Both the position numbers and the translations under genes were made by a program. Below the pieces are notes generated by a model. That model saw only the letters and a program-made list of their open reading frames with translations. It was not told where the DNA came from and made no database searches. This document shows positions 54,329 to 64,000 of a stretch of DNA of 64,000 bases, piece by piece. Source of the stretch: Perognathus longimembris pacificus (Eukaryota > Chordata > Mammalia > Rodentia > Heteromyidae); the NCBI RefSeq assembly GCF_023159225.1, contig NC_063172.1:63422828-63486827 (forward strand), in the 5' to 3' direction. The stretch's first letter is position 1; each line of letters opens with the position of its first letter.

Positions 54329-54568
54329 CGATTAAGTGGCAGACCTTCTCTTCTAGGAGTCATTCCAGAAGTTTTCTTGAAAGCTACTCATCTGACAATC
54401 GATTCACTGCCATCTAGCACAAAACTGTTGGCTCTAGATTGTATTCAGGCAATAAATTTGGAACCCAAATTAGAAAAATGTGATCATATTGTGTCTGATT
54501 CAGGATCTGGAAAAGAATGTTCTGCTTCACAAGCTACCATAAAGACACTATATGAATGCAATGTTTAA
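54329..54568 (+). other. weak candidate terminal exon or decayed coding fragment
   Basis: An 80-codon open frame, open from just after a stop at 54326 to a TAA at 54566-54568. A fair splice-acceptor context (ccttctcttctag, 54344-54356) lies within it; after it, about 70 codons remain, ending TIKTLYECNV. The composition is protein-like and not low-complexity, with three Cys. I recognise no family. There is no initiating ATG. It could be a last exon, a fragment of a processed copy, or chance. I lean towards chance or decay. Confidence 0.15.
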
Positions 54569-54794
54569 AATTTCAGCTTAAAAAATGGTTGTTGGGAAAC
54601 TGAAAATTTTATCAAAAATTCCAGGAACCCGAAGGCTTCTGATAGTACATGAGTCACAGGGTAGGGGTTCCTCTTCTAGCCAAAGGTGAACTGGCTAATG
54701 AAGACAAGTCATCTTTGTCCCCCCTCTGCTGAATACATACAGCTGAGTCAGCCATTATTCTAAGTCCTTCGCAGACAATTGCCCAGTGTTAGCG

Positions 54795-55308
54795 ATTTTA
54801 TTTATTTATATATTTAAATTAATTAATTAACTGACAAAATGATGTACAAAATGATGTACAGTTTCATATGTAAGGCAGTGAGTACATTTCTTGTCAAACT
54901 TGTTACCTCCTCCCCCATTTCCTCCTACCTTTCCCCCTTCCCAGCCCCCTCCCCTGAGTTATACAGTTGGTTTATAACATATTGTCTTGTAAGTATTGCT
55001 GTTGCATTGGTTCGCCTTTTATCCCTTTGCTCTCCATTCCCTTCCCTAGTTCTAATACACGTATATACAATATCCAAGGTGCCAAAACCAGTTACAGTGA
55101 TATCAGGGGTAAAACCATGGGGAAGAAAGACAAAAGAAAAAGGCATATTTTTTTCACATGGTATGTTGAAAATAACAACAATAATGATAAACCACTTGTT
55201 TCCATAACTTGGAGTTCATTTTGCTTAGCATCATCTTGTGTGTTCATATGTACATAGCTATTGAGCTATTGTGATCTCTGCTAGGATCATCCTAGACCTA
55301 TACTAATT
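54795..55308 (-). repeat. L1 3' UTR and ORF2 end, older subtype
   Basis: An AT-rich tail region at 54795-54830, then the 3' UTR with a pyrimidine tract (54908-54955), then the ORF2-end region to about 55308. The words 'aaaatgatgtac' are duplicated in tandem at its start (54836-54859). It shares 'gtaaggcagtgagtacattt' with the copies at 28.4 and 59.1 kb, unlike the 33.5, 48.2 and 57.4 kb copies. Confidence 0.75.
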
Positions 55309-55327
55309 ATTCTAACTCATTTGCCCA

Positions 55328-55357
55328 TTCATTCATTCATTCATTCATTCATTCATT
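55328..55357. repeat. (CATT)n microsatellite
   Basis: About seven CATT units, near the 5' end of the older L1 fragment. Confidence 0.9.
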
Positions 55358-55548
55358 AACAAGCAGTATAAACACAATTGAAAAGTGGGACTCTTTTTAC
55401 CATTTTTTAGTTCCTCCTATCTGTAGTTTTACTTTACTTCTTTTAACATGGCCTGCCTCTATTTTATTCCTTATATCCTCCTTCTCCAAAGAGTTGGTCC
55501 TTAAATATGTGCAACATTTGATTGAATGTGATTTGTTTAAGGATGCGC

Positions 55549-55550
<2 letters not shown>

Positions 55551-55600
<50 letters not shown>
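55551..55600. repeat. (GT)n microsatellite
   Basis: About 25 GT units, again abutting the tail side of a composite SINE (compare 37.1 kb). Confidence 0.95.
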
Positions 55601-55802
55601 GATTCTGGGGCTTTAACGCAGAGCCTCATGCCCTGGCTCAGCTGTCTTGCTCATGACTGGCCCTCTACCACTTGAGCTATACTTCCAATCCAATTTTATT
55701 TTTTTGAGCTGGAGTCTTGCAGAAGTTACTGCCCGTGTAGGTTTGAAACACTAGGTCTTCTAAGTCTCAGCTTCACGAGTAGCTAAGTTTAAGGTGCTTG
55801 GC
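55601..55802 (-). repeat. composite SINE, B1-like + Geo monomers
   Basis: A Geo complement ('ttctggggctttaac...ctaccacttgag') is followed by the linker and a degraded 7SL complement ending 'ggtgcttggc'. It is old. Confidence 0.6.
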
Positions 55803-55827
55803 AAAGGATACAGATCATACTGGTAAA

Positions 55828-55857
55828 AATACCTCTTTTTGCAAAAAAAGAGGTATT
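55828..55857. other. 13-bp perfect inverted repeat
   Basis: aatacctcttttt (55828-55840) pairs fully with aaaaagaggtatt (55845-55857) around the 4-base loop gcaa. As RNA it would form a hairpin closed by a GNRA-type loop. There is no sign of a gene at this place. Confidence 0.6.
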
Positions 55858-56573
55858 ATGCACAACTTTTTGAATGTTAATCATGTAAAATACTATTTTT
55901 ACTATACAAATTTGAGCTCTTTTAGGAAAAGGAATGATTTTACTCTTTATTTTTGTACAGTATCTTCCTCACAGATATGTATTAAAGGACTGCTGAACAT
56001 AAGAGGCTAAAGGTCGCGAACCATCTTGAGTTTTAATTTATCCATTTTAGAGTTCCCAAGAGCTGTCATTCCTCTCCTTAGAAGCAAAGGTTGGCAAAGA
56101 TATTTTTCTGACAAATGTTCGCTCACAAGCAAGTCCTATGCTTTGTTAAAATGGGTTTAATTCAGTTATTGAAAGGACATTTGCTGAGATCCTAGTAATC
56201 CTGAGAGACATGGAGACTCTGCCTTTACAGGCCTCACCAAGAGACCATCTCAGAGAACTTCATGGTCCTAGCACTTGAGTGCATGCAATGCTGAGGGAAT
56301 CCTGCGGAGGGAGCTCTAATCTTTTCCATGCAGGTGGAGGAATGATCAGCATATTCCCATGAACAACACTTTCCTTGCCAGGGCAAATGGGTTCTTAACA
56401 TTCATACAAAAGAATTCATTGTGCTTTTTGCATGCTCTTCTGATAGCTGAATGACACTGGGTTTTGCACAATTATGTAACATGTAAAGAATATTTAGCTT
56501 GTTGTGTCAGCCATTATTCTAAATCATTCACTGATAATATCTTTTTGTTAACTCTACTCCCCCCCACCCCCTT
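55858..56573. other. single-copy-like DNA
   Basis: Frames below 75 codons and no recognised repeat. Confidence 0.5.
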
Positions 56574-56798
56574 GTGCCAGTACTGGGGCTTAACCTCAAG
56601 GCTTTACCCCCTTAGATTTTTTTCTCAAGGCTGGTGCTCTATCAAATGAGCCACAGGTCCACTTCTGCCTTTTTTTGGTGGTTAATTGGAGCTAAAAGTC
56701 TCATAGACTTTCTTGCAATACTGGCTTTGCACTATAATCCTCAGATCTCAGCCTCCTGAGTAGCTAGGATTATAGGCATGAGCTATTGGTATCTGGCT
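56574..56798 (-). repeat. composite SINE, B1-like + Geo monomers
   Basis: One of the better preserved copies. A Geo complement (56574-56672) is followed by the linker 'ggttaattggagctaaaagtc' (split) and the 7SL complement ending 'ggtatctggc'. The C-rich run just before it (56560-56570) lies at its tail end. Confidence 0.75.
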
Positions 56799-57391
56799 TT
56801 AACTCCACATCTGGTTATATCCATACATGCACACAATGTACTTTGGTGAGAATAACTTTCCCCCACAGATAATAACTTATTTAGAATGTCTGATATTTTA
56901 TGAAAGTTGCACCATTTTAGATCTATTAATTTAGTAAAAAAGTCTCAGCACAGGAGAATAGGTTAATTGCTTACAGTCTCATTAACTGGCACTATTGGAT
57001 CTAAACACACTTCATTTTGATTTCTTAGTCCATTTGTTAGCTATCATGTTATACATTCAACATAATCCTAGAAGACAACATATCTGAAAGAAAAAGAGTT
57101 TGCTATTCAAATGTTTTATAATTGGTTTAAACAAAACTAAAAAGGCATCCAGCCATTCTTTCTTTAGGATGAAAAGAAATGGGTCCAACATAGTGAGGAA
57201 GAAGGCATTTCAGGTCATGGAGCACAAAACAATCAATCAGAAGAGCATATCTTCTCTCTAAAATTATAAGGTATGTGTAAGTATGGGGTAACTGTAAATA
57301 TGAGGCAAGAGATCCACCGTATACCTTATTCTGAAAATAGCCATATCATTTTGTTTTATTGTCATATTTATTTCTTGTAACATTCAATATT
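56799..57391. other. AT-rich single-copy-like DNA
   Basis: A scrap resembling the old L1 3' UTR ('catacatgcacacaatgtac', 56823-56842) is present. Nothing else is recognised. Confidence 0.4.
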
Positions 57392-57987
57392 TAATTTCAG
57401 AACTCTTTTTTTAAAAAATTAATAATTACTTATTTATTGTCAGAGTGATGTACAGAGGGGTTACAGTTACATATGTTAGGCCATGGGTACATTTCTTGTA
57501 CTGTTTGTTACCTCCTCCCTCATTCCACCCCCCTTTTCTCTTCCCCTCTCCCCCCATGAGTTGTTCAGTTGGTTTACACCAAATGGGTTTGCAAGTGTTG
57601 CTTTTGGAGTCGTTTGTCTTTTTATCCTTTGTCTCTTGATTTTGATATTCCCTTTCACTTCCCTACTTCTAATACCAGTATTTACAGTATCCAGGGTATT
57701 CAGATGAGATACAGTGATAGCACTTGTACAACCACAGGAAGGGCATACAAGAGGATCATCAACAAAAGAAGCTATGGTTTCACATGGCATGTTGAAAGTA
57801 ATTACAATAGTGATTTAACAGTCGTTTCCATAACATGGAGTTCATTTCACTTAGCATCATCTTTTGTGTTCATAAGGGCAAAGCTATTAGGCTCTTGTGA
57901 TCCTTTGCTGTGACTAGCCTAAACCTGTGCTAATTATTCCCTATGAGGGAAACCATAGAATCCATGTTTCTTTGGGTCTGGCTCACT

Positions 57988-58574
57988 TCACTTAGTATAA
58001 TTTTTTTCCAAGTCCTTCCATTTCCTTATGAATGTGGCAATGCCATTCTTTCTGATAGAGGCATAAAATTCCATTGTGTATATGTACCACATTTTCCTGA
58101 TCCATTCGTCTACTGAGGGGCATCTGGGTTGGTTCCATATTCCAGCTATGACAAATTGTGCTGCGATGAACATTGTTGTGCTGGTGGCTTTAGTGTGTTC
58201 TTGTTTGTAATCTTTTGGGTAGATGCCCAAAAGTGGGGCGGCTGGGTCATAGGGTAGCTCTATGTTTAGCCTTCTGGGGAATCTCCATACTGCTTTCCAG
58301 AGTGGCTGAACCAGTTTACATTCCCACCAGCAATGTAGTAGGGTTCCCTTTTGGCCACATCCTCTCCAGCATTTGTTAGTGTTAGTTTTCTTGATAAAGG
58401 CCATTTTTACTGGGGTGAGGTGGAATCTCAATGTTGTTTTGATTTGCATTTCTTTTATGGCCAGTGATGTAGAGAATTTTTTCATATGTCTCTTATCCAT
58501 TCTCATTTCCTCATCAGAGAAGTCTCTTTTTAAGTCTTTAGCCCACTTGTTGAGGGGGCTGTTGGTTCTTTGTG
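57988..58574 (-). pseudogene. L1 ORF2p C-terminal remnant
   Basis: An uninterrupted frame of about 190 codons, from about 58560 to a stop at 57988 (first ATG at 58506). It encodes part of the C-terminal segment that lies after the reverse transcriptase domain. Visible landmarks are the HLTPVKMAF block and the Cys-rich motif [18 protein letters not shown], which matches the zinc-knuckle-like Cys/His motif known in ORF2p. [15 protein letters not shown] block follows. The endonuclease and RT domains are absent. An A-run of seven (58001-58007 on the complement), against six in the 33.5 and 48.2 kb copies, shifts the frame just before the end, so the final ~25 codons of the ancestral frame (its stop at 57930-57932) are lost. 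It is a dead fragment. Confidence 0.88.
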
Positions 58575-58685
58575 GTATTTTTTTTTCTTTTTTGAGGAAT
58601 TTAGTTTTTTTAGTTCTGAGTATATTTTAGATCTGAGGCCCTTGTCTGTTGTATGGCCGGTAAAGATCTTTGCCCAATCTGTGGG

Positions 58686-58793
58686 TTTTTTTTTTAAACT
58701 TATTTATTGTCAAAGTGATGTACAGAGAGGTTACAGTTTCATATGTTAGGTCTTGGGTACATTTCTTGTACTGTTTGTTGCCTCCTCCCTCAG
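58686..58793 (-). mobile_element. 108-bp L1 3' end nested in L1
   Basis: Only the extreme 3' end of an L1 (tail plus about 95 bp) inserted in the same orientation into the host L1. It is bounded by the 11-bp duplication caatctgtggg (58675-58685 and 58794-58804). Joining the flanks restores a continuous host L1 alignment. Confidence 0.88.
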
Positions 58794-59084
58794 CAATCTG
58801 TGGGCTTTCTGTTTATCTTGCAAGCCATGTCATTTGCCCTGCAGAAGCTCTGCAGTTTGATGCAGTCCCATTTGTTCAGCCTTTCTTTGATTTGTTGCAT
58901 TTCTGGGCCTTTATTAAGGAACTTTCGTCTTGTACCCAGGAGCCCAAGTGTTTCTCCACTCCTTCTTCTAGTGTTTTCAGGGTAATTTAATAACTCTTTA
59001 GGAATAGGATTTCTATTTTGAAATAGAATATATTTTTATTTTGAAATAGATTTCTTTTTTCTGTGTAGACATGTTTTATTTTAT

Positions 59085-59328
59085 TTATTTGAAATTAACT
59101 GATTAATTTATTACCAGAGTGATGTACAGAGGGGTTACAGTTTCATATGTAAGGCAGTGAGTACATTTCTTATCAAACTTGTTACCTTCTCCCTCATTTT
59201 TCTCCCTCTCCCCCTCTCCCCCCAGCTGTACAGTTAGTTTACAGCTTATTGTCTTGTAAGTATTGCTGCTGTATTGGTTCGCCTTTTACCCTTTGTCTCT
59301 CCATTTTGATGTTCCCCTTCCCTTTGAA
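59085..59328 (-). repeat. L1 3' end, older subtype
   Basis: An AT-rich tail region, then 'agtgatgtacagagggg', 'gtaaggcagtgagtaca' and a pyrimidine tract (59189-59224), ending near 'gttccccttccc'. The whole fragment is 3' UTR. It lies about 100 bp beyond the 57.4-kb L1, in the same orientation. Confidence 0.75.
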
Positions 59329-59599
59329 AAGCATTAACACATTATTTCTTGCTTTCTCCCTTAGGTATGGTTCTGGTAAGAAAGGAGACTTTAATTATGA
59401 ACATTAAATCAGGACTTTGCTGTTGAAGTCTCAGTAGGCCAGTGTTCTTTCTTCTTACCTGTGGCACTTTTCAATTCTAGAACTTTTTATGTTTTTAATA
59501 ATGCTGTGGGTTTATTTTTTCAAATCTTTGTTTTTGTGCTGTTATGAGTGGTTGAATTTATGGTTCTTGTATTCATTCAGCCTGTTCTGTTTACAGCTG

Positions 59600-59750
59600 A
59601 TGGCCACTTGAGTCATGTTTCCAGCCCAGGTTTTTGCTGTTTATTTGAGGATAGAGTCTCAAAGACTGCCCAGGATGGCTTCCAATCATTATCCTCCAGA
59701 ACTCAGCCTTCTGATTTTCTGGGATAAAAGGCATGAACCAGCAGTGCCCA
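59600..59750 (-). repeat. B1-like SINE, possibly with Geo remnant
   Basis: 'ccacttgagtcatgtttccag' (59605-59625) could be the end of a Geo complement. The 7SL complement follows ('gagtctcaaagactgcccagg', 'aggcatgaaccagcagtgccca', split). Diverged. Confidence 0.5.
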
Positions 59751-59779
59751 ATTTTTATTTTTTCTTTTTAAAAATAAAA

Positions 59780-60090
59780 TGTTTAGTCAACCAATTTAGG
59801 TGTATAGTCTAGTAGTATTATATATTCACAGTTGATACAATCACCTTCAGAACTCCTTCTATCTTGTGACATGAGTATTCTGCATCCATTAGGCCATAAC
59901 TCTCCGCTTTACTTTCCCAATAAGAAACCACTGTTCTGTCTGTATGATTCTGTACCCTCCAAGAACTTAGGACAATGTGATCATACATTTTCAAGTCTGA
60001 CTTCTTTCGTTTAGCATAATATCACCAAGCTTTATCCATGTTTTATTGTAGGTGAGAATTTTCTCCATTTTTGAAGGTCAAATAAGATAA
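59780..60090 (-). repeat. ancient L1 3' part
   Basis: The plus strand shows 'tgatcatac', 'gacttctttcgtttagcata' and 'tccatgttttattgtagg' in the order of old mammalian L1 ORF2/3' regions read backwards. Highly diverged. Confidence 0.5.
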
Positions 60091-60392
60091 GAGAGTTGTA
60101 ATTTATTTTATTTCCTTAAAAACATGAAAATTTGCAATTTGTGAGTTTGATCTTATTCCTTTACCAGATGTGAAAGTAATTAACCATTCTATTTGTTACC
60201 TCTATAGATTTTTTTTAAAAAGAAAGCTCATATTTTTTTCTGCGATGATTAGAATATGAAACCTGAATTTACTCTATCCTTGAAATTGCACAAAAAGCAC
60301 TCATTACCCTAAGAAAGAGAGTCCCCGAGTACCCACTTGCTCTTGGTGCAGCTGTCTGCTTCTTGTTTTGGCTTCATAAGAAGTAAATTTTT

Positions 60393-60594
60393 GGGCTGGG
60401 AATATGGCTTAGTGGTAGAGTGCTTACCTTGCATGCATGAAGTCCTGGTTTCAATTCCTCAGCACCACATAAACAGAAGAAGCCAGAAGTGGTGCTGTGG
60501 CTCAAGTGGCAGAGTTCTAGCCTTGAGCAAAAAGAAACCAGGGACAGTGCTCAGGCCCTGAGTTCAAGCTCCAGTACTGGCAAAAAAAACAAAA
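60393..60594 (+). repeat. IDL-Geo SINE, older subtype
   Basis: Flanked by agaagtaaatttt (60379-60391) and agaagtaagtttt (60595-60607), 12 of 13 identical. It shares 'cataaacagaag/aagcc' and 'ttgcatgcatgaag' with the 10.5-kb and 3.1-kb copies. The left B box has changed ('ggtttcaattcc'). Confidence 0.88.
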
Positions 60595-60607
60595 AGAAGT
60601 AAGTTTT

Positions 60608-61072
60608 CTTCACAAATAACCTTGAAGTCTGAAAATTATTTTGGAGATTATGGGGGAAGATTATGAGCCATATATTAAATCAATTGGCAACTGAAGCATG
60701 TGCTTAGATAAGTGTAGGAAGTGTGAAAACTGTATCTAAACTGTCAACAATAGTGATAAGAAGACTTACACATTTGAGACTTTTCAAAAAGCTTCTTTGG
60801 TCAGGATCCATCCCTACCATAACCTTCAATATATAGAACCCCATTTTGAAATGAACTCCTTTCTGTGTATGACCAGAATAAAGGGCAGTGTATGATGTTT
60901 ACCTAAAGTGTCATTCATCATTAGCCTATTTGGTCTTTCTAGTTTCTAGACTAGTTTTATTGTGCTTTTTTCTAGAGTGCACTTCCCTTTGATCATATTA
61001 GGTATATCTGAACATATGGATTTACTTTAGTTTTATTTATTTTTTAAATCAATTAATTTAAATTAATTTTCG
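60608..61072. other. AT-rich single-copy-like DNA
   Basis: No frame or repeat of note. Confidence 0.5.
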
Positions 61073-61314
61073 TGTCAGTTCTGGGGCTTGAACTCAGGGC
61101 TTGGGCACTGTCCTTCAAGGCTTTTTGCTCAAGGCTAGTGCTCTACCACTTGAACCACAGCTCCACTTCCAGATTTTGTTTTTTTTGGGGGGGGGTAGTT
61201 AATTGGAGAGAAGAGTGTCACGACTTTCTTGCCCAGGCTGGCTTTGAACCATGATCCTCAGATCTCAATCTCTTGAGTAGCTAGAATTGTAAACATGGCT
61301 ACTGGCATCTGGCT
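61073..61314 (-). repeat. composite SINE, B1-like + Geo monomers
   Basis: The best-preserved composite copy. The Geo complement is 'cagttctggggcttgaactc' to 'ctccacttccagat'. The linker 'gtagttaattggagagaag' is interrupted by a T/G run (61177-61196). The 7SL complement runs 'cccaggctggctttgaacc' to 'ctggcatctggct'. Boxes of both halves are visible on the minus strand. Confidence 0.78.
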
Positions 61315-62378
61315 ATTTTATTTATGAATTTATTTTTTGAGGGTCATCTTTCGAGTCACCAAGAGTGCAATTTTGAAAGGCATTCCCTGTACACTTAGTG
61401 AGAGTGACCACAGACATCTTCACACTTGCACACTTGACACACTTGTGTCACTGTCAGCTGCTGGATGTCACACCTTTCTCTATCTGCTGAAAATACTGCA
61501 TTATATGTGAGAGGCTTTATTACACTTGCTCCTTACTGATTCTTAAATCTACCTTTTATAGTCAAAGATGCACATTTGTTTTCGGTTCTCAACTCTGTAT
61601 CCATTTAATACAAGTGACATCCAAGTATAGAAGGGGGAAGTTTGTATGCTGGGTGCCAATGCGGTGCGAGGGAACTGTATTCATAGACATTCTTGGTTAG
61701 GAACAGAGAGATCACAGCAAGTAGCAGAGCTGCTGGACCTGAAGCATTTACCTGGTGACATTCAACACACTTCAAAGCACATGGGAGCTGTTAGTGAGCT
61801 GCATATTACAGAAATATTGGAGAGAACTGACTTATGAAAAGAAAATGTTTATTTTGGTTATTTTTGGCTTACCTTATGAAGGATCCAGTTCAAGACTGCA
61901 TGAATTGAATCTGTGAATATGAACCTAATAGCATGGAGGAAGTGTGTGATAGAGAAAATTACTTATAAATCTGAGAAACAACTCTAAATGGAGAAAATAG
62001 AAAAGATTAGATTGCCACAATCCCCTCTAAGGGCTCTTGATGACTCTAATGACATAGGACCTTCTCACCACCCCATACTAGCCTTGTTTTCTAAAAGTTT
62101 CACCATCACCCAATAGTACCACTCTGAGGAGCAAGCCTTTACCTAACCTTGGAGGGACAAAGATGGCTTCCATGGTGAAACCATCATTAAAAGTGTATTC
62201 AAATGTTGTGATCCAAGATGATGTTTGAAATAGTGGAGGAAGGAAAGGAAGAGAGGAAGAAAGAATAAGTTGAGGATAATGCAGAAGAAGAAAGAGGAAA
62301 AAGAATGGGGAAAACAATGACATATCTCCATATCTAGTGAGAGCTATAGTTAACATTCGGGTGTAAGCACAGCATGCA
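61315..62378. other. single-copy-like DNA
   Basis: Frames below 65 codons. 'cacttgcacacttgacacactt' (61423-61444) is a small local repeat. No gene. Confidence 0.5.
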
Positions 62379-62411
62379 AACACACACACACAGACACAGA
62401 CACCGACACAT

Positions 62412-62494
<83 letters not shown>
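62379..62494. repeat. (CA)n(GA)n compound microsatellite
   Basis: Imperfect CA (62379-62414), pure CA (62415-62453), then about 20 GA units (62454-62494). The 151-codon minus frame across it (Ser-Leu and Cys-Val repeats) is an artefact. Confidence 0.95.
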
Positions 62495-62499
<5 letters not shown>

Positions 62500-62961
62500 A
62501 ATTAAGCACTTCTGAAAGAATCGACAAGCACATGAGACTTGGATGGAATCAATTTGTCATAACTGGGACACATTAAGGAAGATGTGATCAAGAGACACTG
62601 AAGTCTGGGCTCCACTATGGAAGAAAGGGAGGGAAGATGGGCGATGGTATTTCTAATTCACCAACCTCCCAGGAGTCTTAGTAGAGCTCTCTCAGAAGAG
62701 AAGGAATTAACAGAGAAGATTTGGGAGACTCAGGACAGAACGAGACAAGAATAAACACATGAATATGCAAGTTGAGAGAAATGTAGAATCTGATGGGGGA
62801 AAATAAAGTTGATTAAAAGTGGAACAGAGGTGATTAAGATGATAAAATTCAAGGTGGAATATACACAAATATACAAATTAAAATTGGATAGTCTTGACAC
62901 TGACTGCTTTATGAGGTCACCCTGATTATGGATGTGTCTGCCATTACCGTTGCTCTATGTT

Positions 62962-63178
62962 GTTGGCACTGGAGTTTGAATTCAGGGTTTGGACACTCTC
63001 TAAACTTTTTCACCAAAGTCTTGCCAGATAATCACTTGAGCCAGAGCTCCAGTTCCAGCTTTTTGGTGGTTAGTTAGAGATAAGAGTCTCAGGGATTTTT
63101 CTGTCTGAGGTTGGCTTTGAACCGCCATCTTCTGATCTTAGCCTCCTGAGTAGCAGGTGTGAGCCACTGGTGCCCAGC
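62962..63178 (-). repeat. composite SINE, B1-like + Geo monomers
   Basis: A diverged Geo complement (62962-63060), the linker 'ggtggttagttagagataag' and a 7SL complement ending 'gagccactggtgcccagc'. Confidence 0.7.
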
Positions 63179-64000
63179 TCCTATTGTTCTTTAACATACT
63201 ATTTATATACTTAGCCCAGAGGCTGGTTTTTTTTTTTTTTTAATTCTAGGGTCAGAATCTTAGTGGAGTGACACAGACACATGTAATATGTTGTGAACAT
63301 CTCCGAGAATATGTGCGCAGAGGGGACCCACTTAGAAGAACGGGGGCGAGCTCCATAGGTGCTCTAAGTGAAAGATAATCACTTGATAGCATATTTTTGA
63401 ATTTATAAAGATCTGCCTTTATTTCACTTCTGAACATCACACACGGGGCAGCCAGAAGGATAAAAGGTAAGCTTAATATGTCCGAGATGGGATGATTCGG
63501 TTTTGTTTAACACGTTGTGTAGTCCACATATGGCTTGATGTCATGATGACGTAAGAGCTCCAGTGATCAGTTTAGCTATGTCACCATCTTAGAAATATGC
63601 TGGCCTCCAATATACACATTTCTTTCTCACATTAAATAAGGGCTGTGGGTGAACTGGCTATAAATCTGCTTGGGGTGGGAGGGATCTGTAATCCTACCCT
63701 GTATCTTCTCCATTCTAGATCTCAGCTGTGGAAGCTGGCCCTTGGCTGGGCCAGGCTGTTCTCCTGGCAGAGGGCAAGGGCTCAAGAGGGTGTGCTGGCC
63801 TATGTAAAATCTCAGCATCTGTTGACCTCATGTTACGTATTGGTGCAGCGGAGCTATGCACAAGGAGACCTCACAAGGGTGGAGGTGTGCAATCAGCTAA
63901 CAGGGGAGAGAGAAGATAATTGTAAACAATGCTGAGATATTCCGAATTAATAACCGGCTAGAGCTTAGTTTTCTTATGCTGGTCTTTTGGGGTACCTGGT
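63179..64000. other. single-copy-like DNA to window end
   Basis: Begins with a T14 run (63229-63242). Frames of up to 96 codons overlap on both strands (63627-63935) with no motif. The last 400 bp are GC-richer. No gene can be supported. Confidence 0.45.

Larger units (their letters stand above)
57409..58982 (-). mobile_element. L1, longest copy, 5'-truncated, with nested L1
   Basis: In sense (minus) order: about 1 kb of the ORF2 3' part (58982 to about 57930), a 3' UTR with a G-rich tract (complement at 57520-57556), and a tail (57409-57420). A likely duplication is taatttcagaactcttt (57392-57408) against taatttaataactcttt (58983-58999), 15 of 17 identical. A second L1 piece is inserted at 58686-58793. 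ORF1, the promoter and most of ORF2 are missing, so the copy cannot move by itself. Confidence 0.85.

Noticed and set aside
5035..60594. Regularly recurring ~200-bp sequence suggesting a CRISPR-like array
   Set aside because: Copies are dispersed, in both orientations, with individual target duplications and tails: SINEs, not an array.
62078..62533. 151-codon minus-strand frame with hydrophobic stretches
   Set aside because: Its core is Ser-Leu and Cys-Val repetition from the GA/CA microsatellite; the rest has no recognisable motif.

Overview
This window looks like ordinary repeat-rich nuclear DNA from a rodent: a gene-poor intergenic or intronic stretch with no confidently recognisable protein-coding gene, rRNA gene, functional tRNA gene or CRISPR array. 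The strongest clue to the organism is a dimeric SINE of about 200 bp present in at least 14 copies. Its left half is a tRNA-Ala/ID-like monomer, and its right half matches the description of the 'Geo' monomer of the IDL-Geo SINE, which is known only from Geomyoidea (kangaroo rats, pocket mice, pocket gophers). Most copies have clean target-site duplications (TSDs) of 9-17 bp, so the family was active recently. The species call is an inference from this SINE alone.

Layout. 0-12 kb: single-copy DNA with six IDL-Geo copies, an old B1-like/Geo composite SINE, a CCT-rich microsatellite and LTR remnants. 12.9-13.8 kb: an ancient L1 3' end and a B1. 14-24 kb: five more IDL-Geo copies, a MaLR-like LTR, a diverged 180-bp direct repeat pair and GT/AT microsatellites. 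24-28 kb: old L1, composite SINEs and a 650-bp CCT-rich tract with an 83-bp higher-order period. 28-38 kb: L1 3' ends, a retroposed copy of a nearby segment, a chimeric SINE/L1 unit, GGAA-type tracts and a GC-rich solo LTR (36.4-36.9 kb) with 6-bp TSDs. 38-57 kb: mostly single-copy DNA with a MER5A-type MITE, a Tigger-type DNA transposon, and an L1 with an apparent 3' transduction (48.1-49.0 kb). 57.4-59.3 kb: the longest L1, carrying an ORF2 C-terminal remnant and a nested 108-bp L1 insertion. 59-64 kb: old L1, composite SINEs and single-copy DNA.

There is no operon-like gene cooperation to describe. The biology here is retrotransposition: L1 is the likely source of the enzyme, and IDL-Geo, B1, ID, the composite SINEs and a small retroposed fragment are its likely passengers. 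The most notable items are the exchange of SINE left monomers around one Geo module, the L1 3' transduction with its own polyadenylation signal, the inverted retroposed copy at 31.7 kb, the CpG-rich solo LTR, and the L1-in-L1 insertion. Identifications of repeat families are made by eye from remembered consensus features and were not checked against a database.
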